A stretch of 64,000 bases of DNA. Origin: Lysobacterales bacterium (lineage in GTDB: Bacteria > Pseudomonadota > Gammaproteobacteria > Xanthomonadales > SZUA-5). Position numbers and translations under genes: made by a program. The stretch is from the NCBI GenBank assembly GCA_022844165.1, contig JALHMH010000006.1:84167-148166 (forward strand). Direction: 5' to 3'. Of this stretch, positions 17,554 to 28,019 are shown piece by piece. Numbering within the stretch: the first letter of the stretch is position 1; every line of letters starts with the position of its first letter. The notes below the pieces were generated by a model. It saw only the letters and a program-made list of their open reading frames with translations, did not search any database and was not told the origin of the DNA.

Positions 17554-18708
17554 TCAATGCGCCAACGCCTGGCGCAGGTCCTCGATCAGCAGTTCAGGTG
17601 CTTCCAGGCCTATCGACAATCGCACCAGATTCCACGGCACCGGCGCCGATGGCAGATGATCGCCGGACAGTACCACCGCCATCGGCCAGACCAGCGATTC
17701 GTGCCCGCCCCACGAGACCGCCAGCAGGAAGTACTGCAACGCATCGCAGAAGCGCTCGATGTCGGCCAGCCGGTCAGCGCGAAGCGTAAACGACAATAGT
17801 CCGGATCCACCGCGCATTTGCCGTTTCGCCAGATCTCGTTGCGGATCGTCGCGGTGACCCGGATAGTAAATTCGCTCGACGCGCGGATGGTCCTGCAGGA
17901 ACTCGATCACCTTCACCGCCGTGGCGCAGATGCGATCGAGACGCACCTCTAACGTGCGCAGGCCGCGCAGCATCAGCCACGCTTCGAAGGGTCCGAGGAT
18001 GGCGCCAAAGGTCATCAACGGTCCCTTGAATATTTCCCGCAATTGCGCCTCAGCTCCGCAAACAACACCGGCGACGACATCGCTATGCCCGTTCAAATAC
18101 TTGGTCGCCGAATGCACGACCAGATCGATGCCCAGGGCAGCGGGTTGTTGTAACAATGGCGAGGCATAGGAGTTGTCGCAGATCGTCAAGATCCCATGCG
18201 CTTTGGCGATGGCGGCAATCGCTGCCAGGTCCTGCAACTCCATGGTCAGTGAATTCGGGCTTTCCAGCACGATCAAACGCGTCGCGCTGGTGAGTGCGGC
18301 GGCGACCTCGCTCACCTCGCGCGCGTCCACAAAGCGCACAACCATACCGTAGCGCGGTAAGACGTCGCGCAACAATGCCCGCGTCCATGAATATGGCTTT
18401 TGGACGGCAACGACCTCGTCGCCGGCGCGCAGGAAGGTAAGAACGGTCGCTGCCATGGCCGCAGCGCCGGAGCCGAATACCAACGCATCTTCCGTGCCTT
18501 CCAGTGCCGCGAGTTTGGTGCGCAAAAGCGCAGTCGTCGGATTGTTCCCGCGCGTGTAGAACGGCGCGTCGTATTCGTGCCGTCCCGCCTCCCGCATTGC
18601 GGCAACGCTGGCAAACGCGAAGTTGCTGGTTTCGAAGATCGGCGGCGTCACCGCGCCCTGGTAAGCAGCGCGATCTTCACCTAAGTGATTCAAGATGTGG
18701 CTCAACAT
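17554..18708 (-). CDS. Cystathionine gamma-synthase/lyase family PLP-dependent enzyme
   Basis: This 384-residue trans-sulfuration family protein contains FGSGAAAMAATVLTFLRAGD for cofactor phosphate binding, ICDNSYASPLLQQP with the aspartate that contacts the pyridine nitrogen, and the PLP lysine in VVHSATKYLNGHSDVVAG. The C-terminal half has GLRTLEVRLDR and VRLSIGLEAPELLIEDL. It resembles cystathionine beta-lyase more than gamma-synthase but the substrate cannot be settled from sequence. I started at MLSHILNHLGED (18708), which fits the family; an upstream ATG adds 17 unrelated residues. Confidence 0.88.
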   Translation of the reverse strand: MLSHILNHLGEDRAAYQGAVTPPIFETSNFAFASVAAMREAGRHEYDAPFYTRGNNPTTALLRTKLAALEGTEDALVFGSGAAAMAATVLTFLRAGDEVVAVQKPYSWTRALLRDVLPRYGMVVRFVDAREVSEVAAALTSATRLIVLESPNSLTMELQDLAAIAAIAKAHGILTICDNSYASPLLQQPAALGIDLVVHSATKYLNGHSDVVAGVVCGAEAQLREIFKGPLMTFGAILGPFEAWLMLRGLRTLEVRLDRICATAVKVIEFLQDHPRVERIYYPGHRDDPQRDLAKRQMRGGSGLLSFTLRADRLADIERFCDALQYFLLAVSWGGHESLVWPMAVVLSGDHLPSAPVPWNLVRLSIGLEAPELLIEDLRQALAH

Positions 18709-18778
18709 GCTGATCGCCGGAGGTTTCTGGTGCGCTAGCCTCGTGTAGCATGGTGGCATCGGTCAAGAGGCTGGGTTT

Positions 18779-20479
18779 ATGCGCTGGATGTTGTTGGCGG
18801 CGACGCTTGCTGCGAGTTCAACGGCACACGCTGCGATTAGCGGCCGGGTGGTGGACGATGTCACGGATGCGCCAATCGCCGGCGCCATTGTTCGCCAGCA
18901 GGCCACAGAAGGCCCCAGCACGACGACGAACGCGGCAGGCGAGTTCACTCTCAATATCACGCCGGCCGATACCGTGCCATTGGGCGCGGCGCTGCCTTAC
19001 TCGCACAAATCGGCAAACAACTACGTCACCAACATCGGCTTTGGCAGCAACGGCCAGACCAATGTCGAAATCCGCTTGCCAAGACTCCCGGCAACCGCAA
19101 ACCCGAACTACGTGCCCGCCGCCGCCTCGTTGTGCGGCGCCTGCCACAGCGACCAGCACAAACAGTGGCTGACCTCGCGGCATGCGGGTGCGGCGGTGAA
19201 CACCTGGGTGCGCGATCTGTTCAGCGGCGACGGTACGCCGGGTGGTAGTGCCGGGTACGTCTTCAAAACCTCGCACGATCCTGGCGAGTCCGGTTTATGT
19301 GCCAGCTGCCACGCGCCGATGCAGGATGTGTTCACGCCGGGGCAGCTGTTGTTCGATGCGATCAATACGCAACCGGGCCTGGACGGCGTCAGTTGCCTGG
19401 GTTGCCATCAGCAGGCGCATGTCGACGCCAGTCGCATCAACGGCATCGCGCACGTCGATGGCAAAGTCAGTTATCGCTTTCCCGACGACAGTGAGCATCC
19501 GACCAGTCTGTACGTGTTCGGGCCATTGCCCGATGTCGAGACTTCGATCATGCGCAATAGCTTTCGGCCGCAGATTTCGCAGTCGATCGCTTGCGCCGGG
19601 TGCCATCAATACAACCGCCCTGAAAATGGCGCGCCGGGGCAAAATACCTACGCGGAATGGCTGGGCTCGCCGTTTGCGCAACCGGGACCCAATTTCCGGA
19701 CCTGTCAATCGTGCCATATGCCTAACGAGAGTGGCCCGGGACCCATCGCCAGCACCGCAGGGTTCGATCGCCCAGCCAGCCAGCGTCATCGTCACGACTT
19801 CATCGGCTCGACGCCAACAACGCTCACCGGCGCCATATTCTTGCGCGCAACGGCCAACGAAGCGGCAGGCACACTGGTCATCAGTGCCGAGGTTGAGAAT
19901 CGCGGCGCCGGGCACTCATTCCCAACGGGCTTTTCGATCCGCAATGCGCTGCTCAGCCTGGATGTGCGCGCCAATGGCCAGCCGTTGCCCCAATCCGGCG
20001 GATCAGTGGTGCCGTTTTATGGCAGCGACGATGTTCCCGGCACGCAGCCGGGCGATCTCGCCGGCCTGCCCGGCAAAGGATTTGCGAAGATCCTCGAAGG
20101 CCGCATCAACGATCAAGGCCCAGTCGTGCGTCCGGTCATCTTCGTCGACGCCGAACGCGCCAGTGAGGACACGACCATTTCCAGCGGCGAAACAGATCGC
20201 AGCACCTATACCTTCTCGCTCGCTGGTATTGCGGCCGGTACGCCGATTACGGTCGATGCCCAGCTGGTTTACCGTCGGGCGTTCCGCGCACTCGCGGTCA
20301 CCAAGGGCTGGACCACGACAACCTCCGGTGGGCCGATCGAGATCCTGGTAGGTCGCCAACAGTTGAATCTGGTGGCTCAGGGCACCAGCGCCGTGGGTGT
20401 GCCGTTTGTTGGTCGATTCGCGTTGGTGTTGCTGGGATTGGGCGTGTTGCTCATCGGTCTGTGGGTGACGCGGCGATAG
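18779..20479 (+). CDS. Pentaheme c-type cytochrome, exported, with C-terminal CTERM-like anchor
   Basis: This 566-residue protein has a signal peptide (MLLAATLAASSTAHA), then a carboxypeptidase-regulatory-like beta domain (ISGRVVDDVTDAPIAGAIV) and five CXXCH heme sites: CGACH, CASCH, CLGCH, CAGCH and CQSCH, the first near residue 119. A beta-rich domain follows, and the protein ends with VPFVGRFALVLLGLGVLLI and a basic WVTRR tail. That tail resembles IPTL/PEP-CTERM sorting signals or a simple membrane anchor. It probably carries electrons at the cell envelope. It is divergent from the PLP gene and abuts the convergent permease gene with no gap. Confidence 0.85.
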   Translation: MRWMLLAATLAASSTAHAAISGRVVDDVTDAPIAGAIVRQQATEGPSTTTNAAGEFTLNITPADTVPLGAALPYSHKSANNYVTNIGFGSNGQTNVEIRLPRLPATANPNYVPAAASLCGACHSDQHKQWLTSRHAGAAVNTWVRDLFSGDGTPGGSAGYVFKTSHDPGESGLCASCHAPMQDVFTPGQLLFDAINTQPGLDGVSCLGCHQQAHVDASRINGIAHVDGKVSYRFPDDSEHPTSLYVFGPLPDVETSIMRNSFRPQISQSIACAGCHQYNRPENGAPGQNTYAEWLGSPFAQPGPNFRTCQSCHMPNESGPGPIASTAGFDRPASQRHRHDFIGSTPTTLTGAIFLRATANEAAGTLVISAEVENRGAGHSFPTGFSIRNALLSLDVRANGQPLPQSGGSVVPFYGSDDVPGTQPGDLAGLPGKGFAKILEGRINDQGPVVRPVIFVDAERASEDTTISSGETDRSTYTFSLAGIAAGTPITVDAQLVYRRAFRALAVTKGWTTTTSGGPIEILVGRQQLNLVAQGTSAVGVPFVGRFALVLLGLGVLLIGLWVTRR

Positions 20480-21787
20480 TCAGATCGACAGCAATACGAT
20501 CGCCACTGCCAGCCCCACCAGCGGCACGATGACCGTTAGCGCGCCGACCGCCGGATAGGCGTCCTTGTGCGTTTCGCCGCAAATCGCGCGAATGGTGGTG
20601 ACCACGTAGCCATTGTGCGGCAGTGAGTCCAGCCCGCCCGAGCTGATCGCCACAACCCGATGCAAAGCTTCTGGGTTGACGCCCTGCGCCAAAAAGTGCG
20701 GCGCCAACAATGGCAAGGCGATCGCCTGACCACCGGAAGCAGAGCCGGTCATGCCGGCGATGACAGCCACCGCAATCGATGCCGCAACCAGTCCATTGCC
20801 AGGAATGTGGGTGACGGCATCCACCATGATTGCAAAGGCCGGCGTCGCTTTCGCGACGGCGCCAAAACCGACCACGGCTGCCGTATTGCCGATCGCGATC
20901 AGTGCGCCGATCGCACCATCGCCCAGAGCTTTGCCGGCATCGCGAAAGCGCCCGAGCATCAGCATCGCTGTCGACAGGCAACCTCCGAGCAGCGCTACGA
21001 TCAAGGCTGACGTACCGTAGGCCTCGTGCAGCGCGAAGGACACGCCGAGCACAATCAACAACGGAGCGATCGCCAACATCGGGTGGGGTAAATCCTGGCG
21101 TTCGACGGTCGGATCGCTGCTCCGGGCTTCGAAGCGCTCGCCGCGCGCCTTGGCGCGTTTCAGCATCCACGATAACCACCAGCCACCCAGCACCATCATC
21201 AGTATCGCTACCACCAGACTCGCTTCCCACGCCGCCATATGCGTGGTGCCCAGGTATTGGATGGGTATCCAGTTCTGGATTTCTGGCGAGCCCGCACTGG
21301 TCATCGTGAAGGTGACCGAGCCGAAGGCCAAAGCCGCAGGAATGAAGCGCCGCGGCAAGTCGGCTTCGCGGAACAACGCGACCGCCAGCGGATACACCGA
21401 GAACGCAACGACAAAAAGGCTGACACCGCCGTAGGTCAACACCGCACAGGCCCCGACCACCGCAAAGGCCGCACGCTTGACGCCGATGCGCAACGTCACC
21501 GCGCGCGAGACGCTGTCGGCGGCACCCGTGTCCTCCATCAATTTACCGAACAGTGCGCCGAGCAGGAACATCAAAAACCAGTCGGCGACAAACTTCGAAA
21601 AGCCCGCCATATACCGTGTTGCCAGATCGGTGCCGGCCTCATCGGCCAATGGCGGCAACAAAGGCAGGCCACCGGTGAGCGCAACGATCAGCGCACACAG
21701 TGGCGTCGCGATGAACAAGCTCATGCCGCGAATCGTCAGCACGATCAGCAACGCCAGCCCGCCAATGAGACCCAACATGCTCAGCAT
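20480..21787 (-). CDS. GntP-family-like permease (organic acid:H+ symporter)
   Basis: This 435-residue protein has 11-13 hydrophobic helices and GntP/CitM-like features: LIVALTGGLPLL near the N-terminus, FLLGALFGKLMEDTGAADS, ALAFGSVTFTMTSAGSPEIQN, and GMTGSASGGQAIALPLL with SSGGLDSLPHNG near the C-terminus. GntP proteins import gluconate or related hydroxy acids with protons. The stop codon directly abuts the stop of the convergent cytochrome gene (20479/20480), so transcription terminators must lie within coding sequence or be absent. Confidence 0.85.
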   Translation of the reverse strand: MLSMLGLIGGLALLIVLTIRGMSLFIATPLCALIVALTGGLPLLPPLADEAGTDLATRYMAGFSKFVADWFLMFLLGALFGKLMEDTGAADSVSRAVTLRIGVKRAAFAVVGACAVLTYGGVSLFVVAFSVYPLAVALFREADLPRRFIPAALAFGSVTFTMTSAGSPEIQNWIPIQYLGTTHMAAWEASLVVAILMMVLGGWWLSWMLKRAKARGERFEARSSDPTVERQDLPHPMLAIAPLLIVLGVSFALHEAYGTSALIVALLGGCLSTAMLMLGRFRDAGKALGDGAIGALIAIGNTAAVVGFGAVAKATPAFAIMVDAVTHIPGNGLVAASIAVAVIAGMTGSASGGQAIALPLLAPHFLAQGVNPEALHRVVAISSGGLDSLPHNGYVVTTIRAICGETHKDAYPAVGALTVIVPLVGLAVAIVLLSI

Positions 21788-21925
21788 CGAGCAACCCCGC
21801 AGCGTTTTTCAGGTGCCGATTCTGTGGACCTTCGCACAGCGCGAATAACTGTACCAACGGACAAGTGTGCATCACTACGAAGACGACTAGGCTCTGCGGC
21901 CACGACACAAAACGGGGAGAACGGT

Positions 21926-24103
21926 ATGCGTCCACAGAAAAACGCGCTGACGCTGGCATTGCTGATGGCGCTGTGTGCACCGCCATTGGTCGCGCAAGAG
22001 AGCGCCGCCGACGAGAGCAAAAACGATGCGCAGCGGCTCGCCGAGATCACGGTCACGGCGCGAAAGCGCGAGGAAACCTTGCAAGAGGTGCCGGTCGCGG
22101 TGACGGCGTTCAGCGCCACCAAACTCGATGAATTGAACGTCGAGGATCTGGGCGATCTGGACGCCTTTGTGCCCAATCTCACGGTGTACGCCGCACGCGG
22201 TTCCTCGAGCACGATTACGGCATACATCCGCGGCGTCGGGCAGGCCGATCCACTGTGGGGTGTCGATCCAGGTGTCGGTATCTACCTGGACGATGTGTAC
22301 ATCGCCCGTCCGCAAGGTGCGCTGCTCGATGTGTTCGATGTGGAGCGTATCGAAGTGCTGCGAGGACCGCAGGGCACGCTGTACGGCAAGAACACCATCG
22401 GCGGCGCCATCAAGTACGTGTCCCGGCCGCTTGAAGAGGACTTCTCCGGGCGCGGCAGCATCACCGTCGGCAGTTATAGCCAACGCGATGGGAAAACCAG
22501 CTTCAACGTGCCGCTGGGCGACAGCGGTTTTGTGATTCGCGCCGCTGCGGCCGGCCTGAATCGCGATGGTTATGGCGAAAACTTGATTACCGGCGATGAC
22601 GTCAGCGACAAGAGCATCCTGGCCGGGCGGTTCACGCTCGGCTACATCGGCAGCGACCGGTTCTCGCTCAAGCTGACCGCCGATCGCATCGACGATACGA
22701 GCGGGATTCGCGCGGCGCAAATGCTGGCGCCGAATCGTTTTGCGCCAACGCTGCTGCCACTGGCGTCGCGTTATGACGTACGCAACGGTATGCCGAACAT
22801 CAACGATACCGAGATGGACGGCTACAGTTTGACCCTGGACTACGATTTGAACGATAGCTTCACGATCAAATCCGTGACGGCCTATCGCGAGTCGGAGACC
22901 GAGACCAATATCGATTTCGATACGTTGCCGAACATCATCGCCGACGTGAAGGCCTTTTACGCCGACGAACAGTTCAGTCAGGAACTGCAACTAAACTACG
23001 ACGGCGGCGGTGCTCTGTCCGCCGTGGCCGGCCTGTACTTTTTCGACGGCAAAGCCGGCGGCACCGTGCTCAATAATTTCTTCAATTTGTCGTTCGGCAA
23101 CACCAATGGGGATGTCGATACCGATTCGATCGCCGTGTACGGTGAGGGCACGTATCGCTTCAACGATCAGTGGGCGCTGACCCTGGGCGGACGATTCACT
23201 GACGAAGAAAAGACCGTCGACATTTTCAACCAGACCTTCCGCGATGCGAACTTCACGACGCCGCTGGCGACGGTATCGGACCTCAACGACTCGGTCAGTT
23301 TCGAGAACTTTTCGCCAAAGGTGTCGCTCGACTTTCAGGCGACCGACGACATTCTGCTGTATGGCTTAGCCTCGCGCGGCTTTAAGAGTGGCGGCTTTAA
23401 CATCCGCGCCAACATCGCCGCTGTACCAGCCTCAGGGCGGCCGTTCGATGACGAGCAGGTCACCACCGTCGAACTCGGCGCGAAGATGGCGTTCGCCGAT
23501 CAACGCTGGTTCTTGAACGCTGCGTACTTCAATAGCGACTACAAAGATATCCAACTGTCGATCTTCACCACGATTCCGAACAGCAATCCGCCCGCATTTT
23601 TCGGCGACTTCACCAACGCCGGCAAAGCCTCAGTGCAAGGTTTGGAGTTGGAATTCTTCGGCCAGCTCACTGATCAGTTGACGCTGCAAGGCAATCTCGC
23701 CTGGCTCGACGCCGAGTACGACGAGTTCATCAGCGGCGGCGTGGATGTATCGGATGTCCAGAAGTTTACCAACGCGCCCGAGTACTCCGGCGCCATCGCT
23801 TTGCAACACACATTGCCACTCGCGTCCGGTGGCGAGATCTACTCGCGGATCTCCTACAGCTACCAGGATGATGTGATTCCGACCACCGATCTGAGCCCGG
23901 CCATCGCACAAAAGGGCTACGGATTGATCGGTGCCAGCGTGATCTGGCAGGTCGACGATCATTGGCGTGTGAGTCTGGAAGGCAACAATCTGGCCGACGA
24001 GGAATATCGCACCACCGGTTACAACATTCCCGCGTTGGGCATTCTCACCGGCTTTTATGGCCCACCGCGAACCTGGGCCCTGACGGCGAGTTACCAGTTC
24101 TGA
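21926..24103 (+). CDS. TonB-dependent outer membrane receptor
   Basis: This 725-residue protein has a signal peptide (LTLALLMALCAPPLVAQ) and a TonB-box-like EITVTARKREETLQEVPVAV. The plug domain follows (YIRGVGQADPLWGVDPGVG, VERIEVLRGPQGTLYGKN). The barrel has the C-terminal NNLADEEYRTTGY motif and terminal aromatic YQF. GGGGAGA precedes the ATG at 21926 by about 6 nt, overriding a much longer open frame upstream. Family members import siderophores, vitamins or oligosaccharides with TonB energy; the plug sequence is of the broad iron-complex/catecholate class but substrate is unknown. The divergent permease gene may be co-regulated. Confidence 0.95.
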   Translation: MRPQKNALTLALLMALCAPPLVAQESAADESKNDAQRLAEITVTARKREETLQEVPVAVTAFSATKLDELNVEDLGDLDAFVPNLTVYAARGSSSTITAYIRGVGQADPLWGVDPGVGIYLDDVYIARPQGALLDVFDVERIEVLRGPQGTLYGKNTIGGAIKYVSRPLEEDFSGRGSITVGSYSQRDGKTSFNVPLGDSGFVIRAAAAGLNRDGYGENLITGDDVSDKSILAGRFTLGYIGSDRFSLKLTADRIDDTSGIRAAQMLAPNRFAPTLLPLASRYDVRNGMPNINDTEMDGYSLTLDYDLNDSFTIKSVTAYRESETETNIDFDTLPNIIADVKAFYADEQFSQELQLNYDGGGALSAVAGLYFFDGKAGGTVLNNFFNLSFGNTNGDVDTDSIAVYGEGTYRFNDQWALTLGGRFTDEEKTVDIFNQTFRDANFTTPLATVSDLNDSVSFENFSPKVSLDFQATDDILLYGLASRGFKSGGFNIRANIAAVPASGRPFDDEQVTTVELGAKMAFADQRWFLNAAYFNSDYKDIQLSIFTTIPNSNPPAFFGDFTNAGKASVQGLELEFFGQLTDQLTLQGNLAWLDAEYDEFISGGVDVSDVQKFTNAPEYSGAIALQHTLPLASGGEIYSRISYSYQDDVIPTTDLSPAIAQKGYGLIGASVIWQVDDHWRVSLEGNNLADEEYRTTGYNIPALGILTGFYGPPRTWALTASYQF

Positions 24104-24176
24104 TCGGGTGATCGGCTGACGGCGGGTCGCTTGCGACTCGCCGTCCGCTCCTTCACGGTCGCGAAGCCGCCCTGTT

Positions 24177-24515
24177 TCAGATCGCGGCTCGCTCAACGGA
24201 AAAACTCTCACCGCAGCCGCATTCGCCGGCTACGTTTGGGTTCTTGAACACAAATACTCGGTTCAGTCCCTGACGCGCAAAGTCGATTTGCGTGCCATCC
24301 AGCAGCGGCAGCGCGCTCTTGTCGACGACCACCTTGAGTTCCTCCTGATCGAACACGGCATCGTTATCGCTGGCACCTGTGGCCACGTCCACGGTGTAGG
24401 CCCAGCCGCTGCAGCCAGTCTTGCGCACACCAAAGCGCAGGCCAATGCCGCCTTGTTCGCCAACCATGTACTGACGAACGCGTGAGGCCGCCGCCGGGGT
24501 GAGGGTAATCGCCAT
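24177..24515 (-). CDS. iscA: Iron-sulfur cluster assembly A-type carrier (IscA/ErpA family)
   Basis: This 112-residue A-type carrier has the three invariant cysteines: one in [10 protein letters not shown] and two in [10 protein letters not shown] at the C-terminus. It accepts Fe-S clusters from a scaffold and delivers them to apoproteins. The sequence between ([20 protein letters not shown]) is closest to IscA. There are no isc neighbours, so it may act as a stand-alone ErpA or SufA-like carrier. The start at 24515 ([10 protein letters not shown]) has AGAGAGAA upstream. It is divergent from asnS. Confidence 0.92.
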   Translation of the reverse strand: MAITLTPAAASRVRQYMVGEQGGIGLRFGVRKTGCSGWAYTVDVATGASDNDAVFDQEELKVVVDKSALPLLDGTQIDFARQGLNRVFVFKNPNVAGECGCGESFSVERAAI

Positions 24516-24601
24516 GGGTGTTCTCTCTGTCAAATTGCGCGTTGGCGCCTATTATCCGCGCCTTCACTGTTATGCGGCGTTTTCGCGAAGGATTCAAGGT
24601 T

Positions 24602-26002
24602 ATGACATGGGTCACGGTCAAAGCGGCATTGTCGGGCGTTCATGCGGAAGGAACGCCGGTGACGGTGAAGGGATGGGTGCGTACGCGTCGCGACAGCAAA
24701 GCCGGCATTTCCTTTGTGCAAGTTAACGACGGCAGTTGTCAGGGCAATGTGCAGTTGGTAGTCCCTGCCACATTGCCGAACTACACCAGCGACATCTTGC
24801 ACCTGACCGCGGGTTGTTCGATTGAGGCGGACGGCACCTTGGTGCGCTCGATGGGACAGGGCCAGGCCTTCGAGATTCAGGCCAGCAGCGTTCGCCTGAT
24901 CGGCGGCGTCGACGATCCCGAGACGTATCCGATTCAACCCAAAGCCCATTCCTACGAGTTCTTGCGCGAGGTTGCGCATCTGCGCCCGCGCACCAACACC
25001 TTTGGCGCGGTCACGCGCGTGCGCCACACGATTGCGCAAGCCATTCATCGTTTTTTCGATCAGAACGGCTTTTATTGGGTCAACACGCCGATCATTACCG
25101 CCAGCGATTGCGAAGGTGCGGGACAGCTGTTCCGCGTGTCGACGCTGGATTTGATGAACCTGCCGCGCGGCGACACCGGCAAGGTCGACTTTGCCCAGGA
25201 CTTCTTCGGCAAAGAGGCCTACCTCACCGTGTCCGGTCAACTGGCGGTAGAGGCGTATTGTCTGGCGCTCAGCAAGGTCTACACCTTCGGACCCACGTTT
25301 CGCGCCGAAAACTCGAACACCCCGCGGCATCTGGCAGAGTTCTGGATGATCGAGCCGGAGATCGCGTTCGCTGACTTGAACGACGACGCGGCGCTGGCCG
25401 AAGCGCTGCTGAAGTCGGTGTTCAAAGACGTACTCGATCGCTGTGGCGAGGATCTGAAGTTTTTCGATGATCGTGTGCAGAAAGGTGTCACTGCGCGCCT
25501 GGAGCAGATGATTGCCAGCGAGTTCGTCCGCCTGGATTATGGCGATGCAGTCAAGGCGCTCGAGGCAAGCGGCAAGACCTTTGAGTATCCCGTGCACTGG
25601 GGCGCCGATCTGCAAACCGAACATGAGCGCTGGCTCACCGAAGAACACGTAGGTCGTCCGGTGGTGGTCATGAACTATCCCGAGCAAATCAAGGCCTTCT
25701 ATATGCGCCTGAACGACGATGGCAAAACCGTCGCAGCGATGGATGTGCTGGCGCCCGGCATTGGCGAGATCATCGGTGGCAGCCAACGTGAGGAGCGGCT
25801 GGATCGGCTCGACGCGCGCATGATCCAGTTCGGACTGGAGCCGCACGCGTACCAATGGTATCGCGACTTTCGCCGCTACGGCTCGGTGCCGCATGCCGGT
25901 TTTGGCTTAGGCTTCGAGCGACTGATCGCTTACGTCACCGGCATGAGTAACATCCGAGACGTGATTCCGTATCCAAGGACCCCGGGGAACGCAGCGTTCT
26001 GA
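24602..26002 (+). CDS. asnS: Asparaginyl-tRNA synthetase
   Basis: This is a 466-residue class IIb aminoacyl-tRNA synthetase, the same length as E. coli AsnS. It has an OB-fold anticodon-binding domain at the N-terminus ([20 protein letters not shown]), motif 2 ([20 protein letters not shown]) and motif 3 ([13 protein letters not shown]). It charges tRNA-Asn with asparagine. The ATG at 24602 ([10 protein letters not shown]) fits length and has AAGG upstream; the open frame continues 28 codons further upstream but has no family match there. Confidence 0.97.
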   Translation: MTWVTVKAALSGVHAEGTPVTVKGWVRTRRDSKAGISFVQVNDGSCQGNVQLVVPATLPNYTSDILHLTAGCSIEADGTLVRSMGQGQAFEIQASSVRLIGGVDDPETYPIQPKAHSYEFLREVAHLRPRTNTFGAVTRVRHTIAQAIHRFFDQNGFYWVNTPIITASDCEGAGQLFRVSTLDLMNLPRGDTGKVDFAQDFFGKEAYLTVSGQLAVEAYCLALSKVYTFGPTFRAENSNTPRHLAEFWMIEPEIAFADLNDDAALAEALLKSVFKDVLDRCGEDLKFFDDRVQKGVTARLEQMIASEFVRLDYGDAVKALEASGKTFEYPVHWGADLQTEHERWLTEEHVGRPVVVMNYPEQIKAFYMRLNDDGKTVAAMDVLAPGIGEIIGGSQREERLDRLDARMIQFGLEPHAYQWYRDFRRYGSVPHAGFGLGFERLIAYVTGMSNIRDVIPYPRTPGNAAF

Positions 26003-26086
26003 TCTCTGGCGCGTGCGTCAACAGCCAAAGGCCGGTTCGCAGCAGACTTCACTCGATCGCCCAGATCACGCCATCAGCGAGCGCAC

Positions 26087-27901
26087 ATGAAAAGACTACT
26101 CAAATGGAGCGGCGGCATCGTGCTGCTGCTGTTGCTTCTGGCAAGCGCATTGTTGTTGCACACCATCTACGCCAAACCGCTGAAAATCGGCTGGTTCTTC
26201 GAACGGGTATTTCTCGAGTTTGCGCTCGACGATCCGGAAATGTTGAGCCGCATTCGCGTGCTGGAACCGATCGGAATTCGCGGCCATAACAGCCGGTTGA
26301 CCGACGCTTCGCCGGAACGCGAGCAGGCGCTGCGCGAAAAGCTCAACGCCGATTACGCCATGCTCAAGCGCTACGACCGCGACAAGCTCGATCCGGAGAC
26401 CCAGCTTTCGTACGACATACTCGATTACTTCCTCGGGCTGCAAGTTCGCGGCGAAGCCTTCGCACACTACAACTTTCCGGTCAATCAGATGTTCGGTGTG
26501 CAAAGCTCTCTGCCGAATTTTTTTGCCGATGTCCATCAAGTCAGGTCGAAACGCGATGCGGAGGACTATCTGACGCGAATGACCCAGGTGGATACCAAGT
26601 TTCAACAGGTTCTCGAGGGACTGAAGTTACGCGAGGAGAAGGGCATCCTGCCGCCGCGATTCACGGTGGAAAAAGTCCTGGAGCAGATGCGTGGTTTCCG
26701 CGGCACGCCGGTACGCGAAAACGTGATGGTCAAAACGTTCATCGACAAACTCGGAAAATCGACCGACATCAGCGCGGCTGACAAGACCTCTTTCGAGACC
26801 GAAGCGATCCAGGCGATGGAGGCACACGTGCTTCCAGGCTACGACCGTTTGATTTCGTACTACGAAAACCTGCTCACCAAAGTCACCAGCAACGATGGCG
26901 TCTGGCGCCTGCCGGACGGCGACAAGTTTTATGCGCATGCCATCGAGATGCATACGACGGCGCCAATGGATGCCGACAAATTGCATTGGACCGGCGTGGA
27001 GGAAGTGGCCCGCATCCACGGGGAAATGGACCAGATCCTGCGAGACGCCGGTTATGTCGACGGCACTGTCGGTGAGCGCATGGCGCGCTTGGGGAAAGAC
27101 CCGGCGCAGTTGTATCCCGACTCTGCCGAGGGTAAGGAGATGATCCTGGCCGACTTCCGCCGCGTGATCGAGGAAATCAATCATGGCCTGGAGCCGTATT
27201 TCGACGTGCGCCCCAGAGCCAGCGTTGAAGTCAGACCGGTGCCCGCGTTCAGCGAAAAAACCGCGCCCGGCGCGTACTACCAAGGGCCCGCGATGGACGG
27301 CTCAAGGCCGGGCGTGTTTTATCTGAACCTGCGCAAGACCGAGGAAATCACGCGTTTTGGTGTGCGCACGCTCGCGTATCACGAGGCCATCCCAGGTCAC
27401 CATTTCCAAGTGGCGATCATGCAGGAGCTCAAGGGTGTACCCACGTTCCGGCGCTTGTTGCCGTTCACCGCTTACTCCGAAGGCTGGGCGCTCTATACCG
27501 AGCTGTTAGCGTGGGAAGCGGGGTTTCAGGATAACCCTCTCGATAATCTGGGGCGACTGCAAGCAGAACTGTTCCGCGCCGTGCGCCTGGTCGTCGATAC
27601 CGGTATGCATGCCAAACGCTGGAGTCGCGAACAGGCCATTGAGTACATGCTTGGCGCGACGGGCATGTCGGAAACCGACGTCGTCGCCGAGATCGAACGT
27701 TATCTCGTCAATCCTGGACAGGCGCTCGCGTACAAAGTCGGCATGATGAAAATCGTCGAATTGCGCGATCGCGCCCGGGAGAAACTCGGGGAGCGCTTTG
27801 ACGTGCGCGAGTTCCACAACGTTGTGCTGACCGGCGGCGCAATGCCTTTGGCGATCCTTGAGCGGCGCGTGGACGCCTGGATCGCCGCGAAGGGCGCGTA
27901 G
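26087..27901 (+). CDS. DUF885 metallohydrolase-like protein, membrane-anchored
   Basis: This 604-residue protein begins with a single hydrophobic helix (GGIVLLLLLLASALLLHTIY) and then a DUF885 domain. The zinc-type motif HEAIPGHH lies at residues 432-439 and EGWALYTE about 50 residues later, a layout like that of thermolysin-fold carboxypeptidase-related enzymes. No substrate is established to my knowledge. It follows asnS by 84 bp on the same strand but is probably independently expressed. GC-rich repeats begin about 120 bp downstream. Confidence 0.9.
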   Translation: MKRLLKWSGGIVLLLLLLASALLLHTIYAKPLKIGWFFERVFLEFALDDPEMLSRIRVLEPIGIRGHNSRLTDASPEREQALREKLNADYAMLKRYDRDKLDPETQLSYDILDYFLGLQVRGEAFAHYNFPVNQMFGVQSSLPNFFADVHQVRSKRDAEDYLTRMTQVDTKFQQVLEGLKLREEKGILPPRFTVEKVLEQMRGFRGTPVRENVMVKTFIDKLGKSTDISAADKTSFETEAIQAMEAHVLPGYDRLISYYENLLTKVTSNDGVWRLPDGDKFYAHAIEMHTTAPMDADKLHWTGVEEVARIHGEMDQILRDAGYVDGTVGERMARLGKDPAQLYPDSAEGKEMILADFRRVIEEINHGLEPYFDVRPRASVEVRPVPAFSEKTAPGAYYQGPAMDGSRPGVFYLNLRKTEEITRFGVRTLAYHEAIPGHHFQVAIMQELKGVPTFRRLLPFTAYSEGWALYTELLAWEAGFQDNPLDNLGRLQAELFRAVRLVVDTGMHAKRWSREQAIEYMLGATGMSETDVVAEIERYLVNPGQALAYKVGMMKIVELRDRAREKLGERFDVREFHNVVLTGGAMPLAILERRVDAWIAAKGA

Positions 27902-28019
27902 CAAAGACACAAACGGATTGGGCGCCGCCGCCGTCCGCTTTGGCCGGCGCATCGCTCGCGAGCCGCCGTGTTCGGCTTGGCACACGCCAAGCGGCGTGTC
28001 AGCGCCAACCCTTACTCCC

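Noticed and set aside
21239..21925. Upstream extension of the TonB receptor frame by 229 codons
   Set aside because: It overlaps the permease gene in antisense; a strong ribosome-binding site and signal peptide set the start at 21926.
24530..25894. Minus-strand open frame of 454 codons inside asnS
   Set aside because: It is fully antisense to AsnS catalytic motifs and has no homology.
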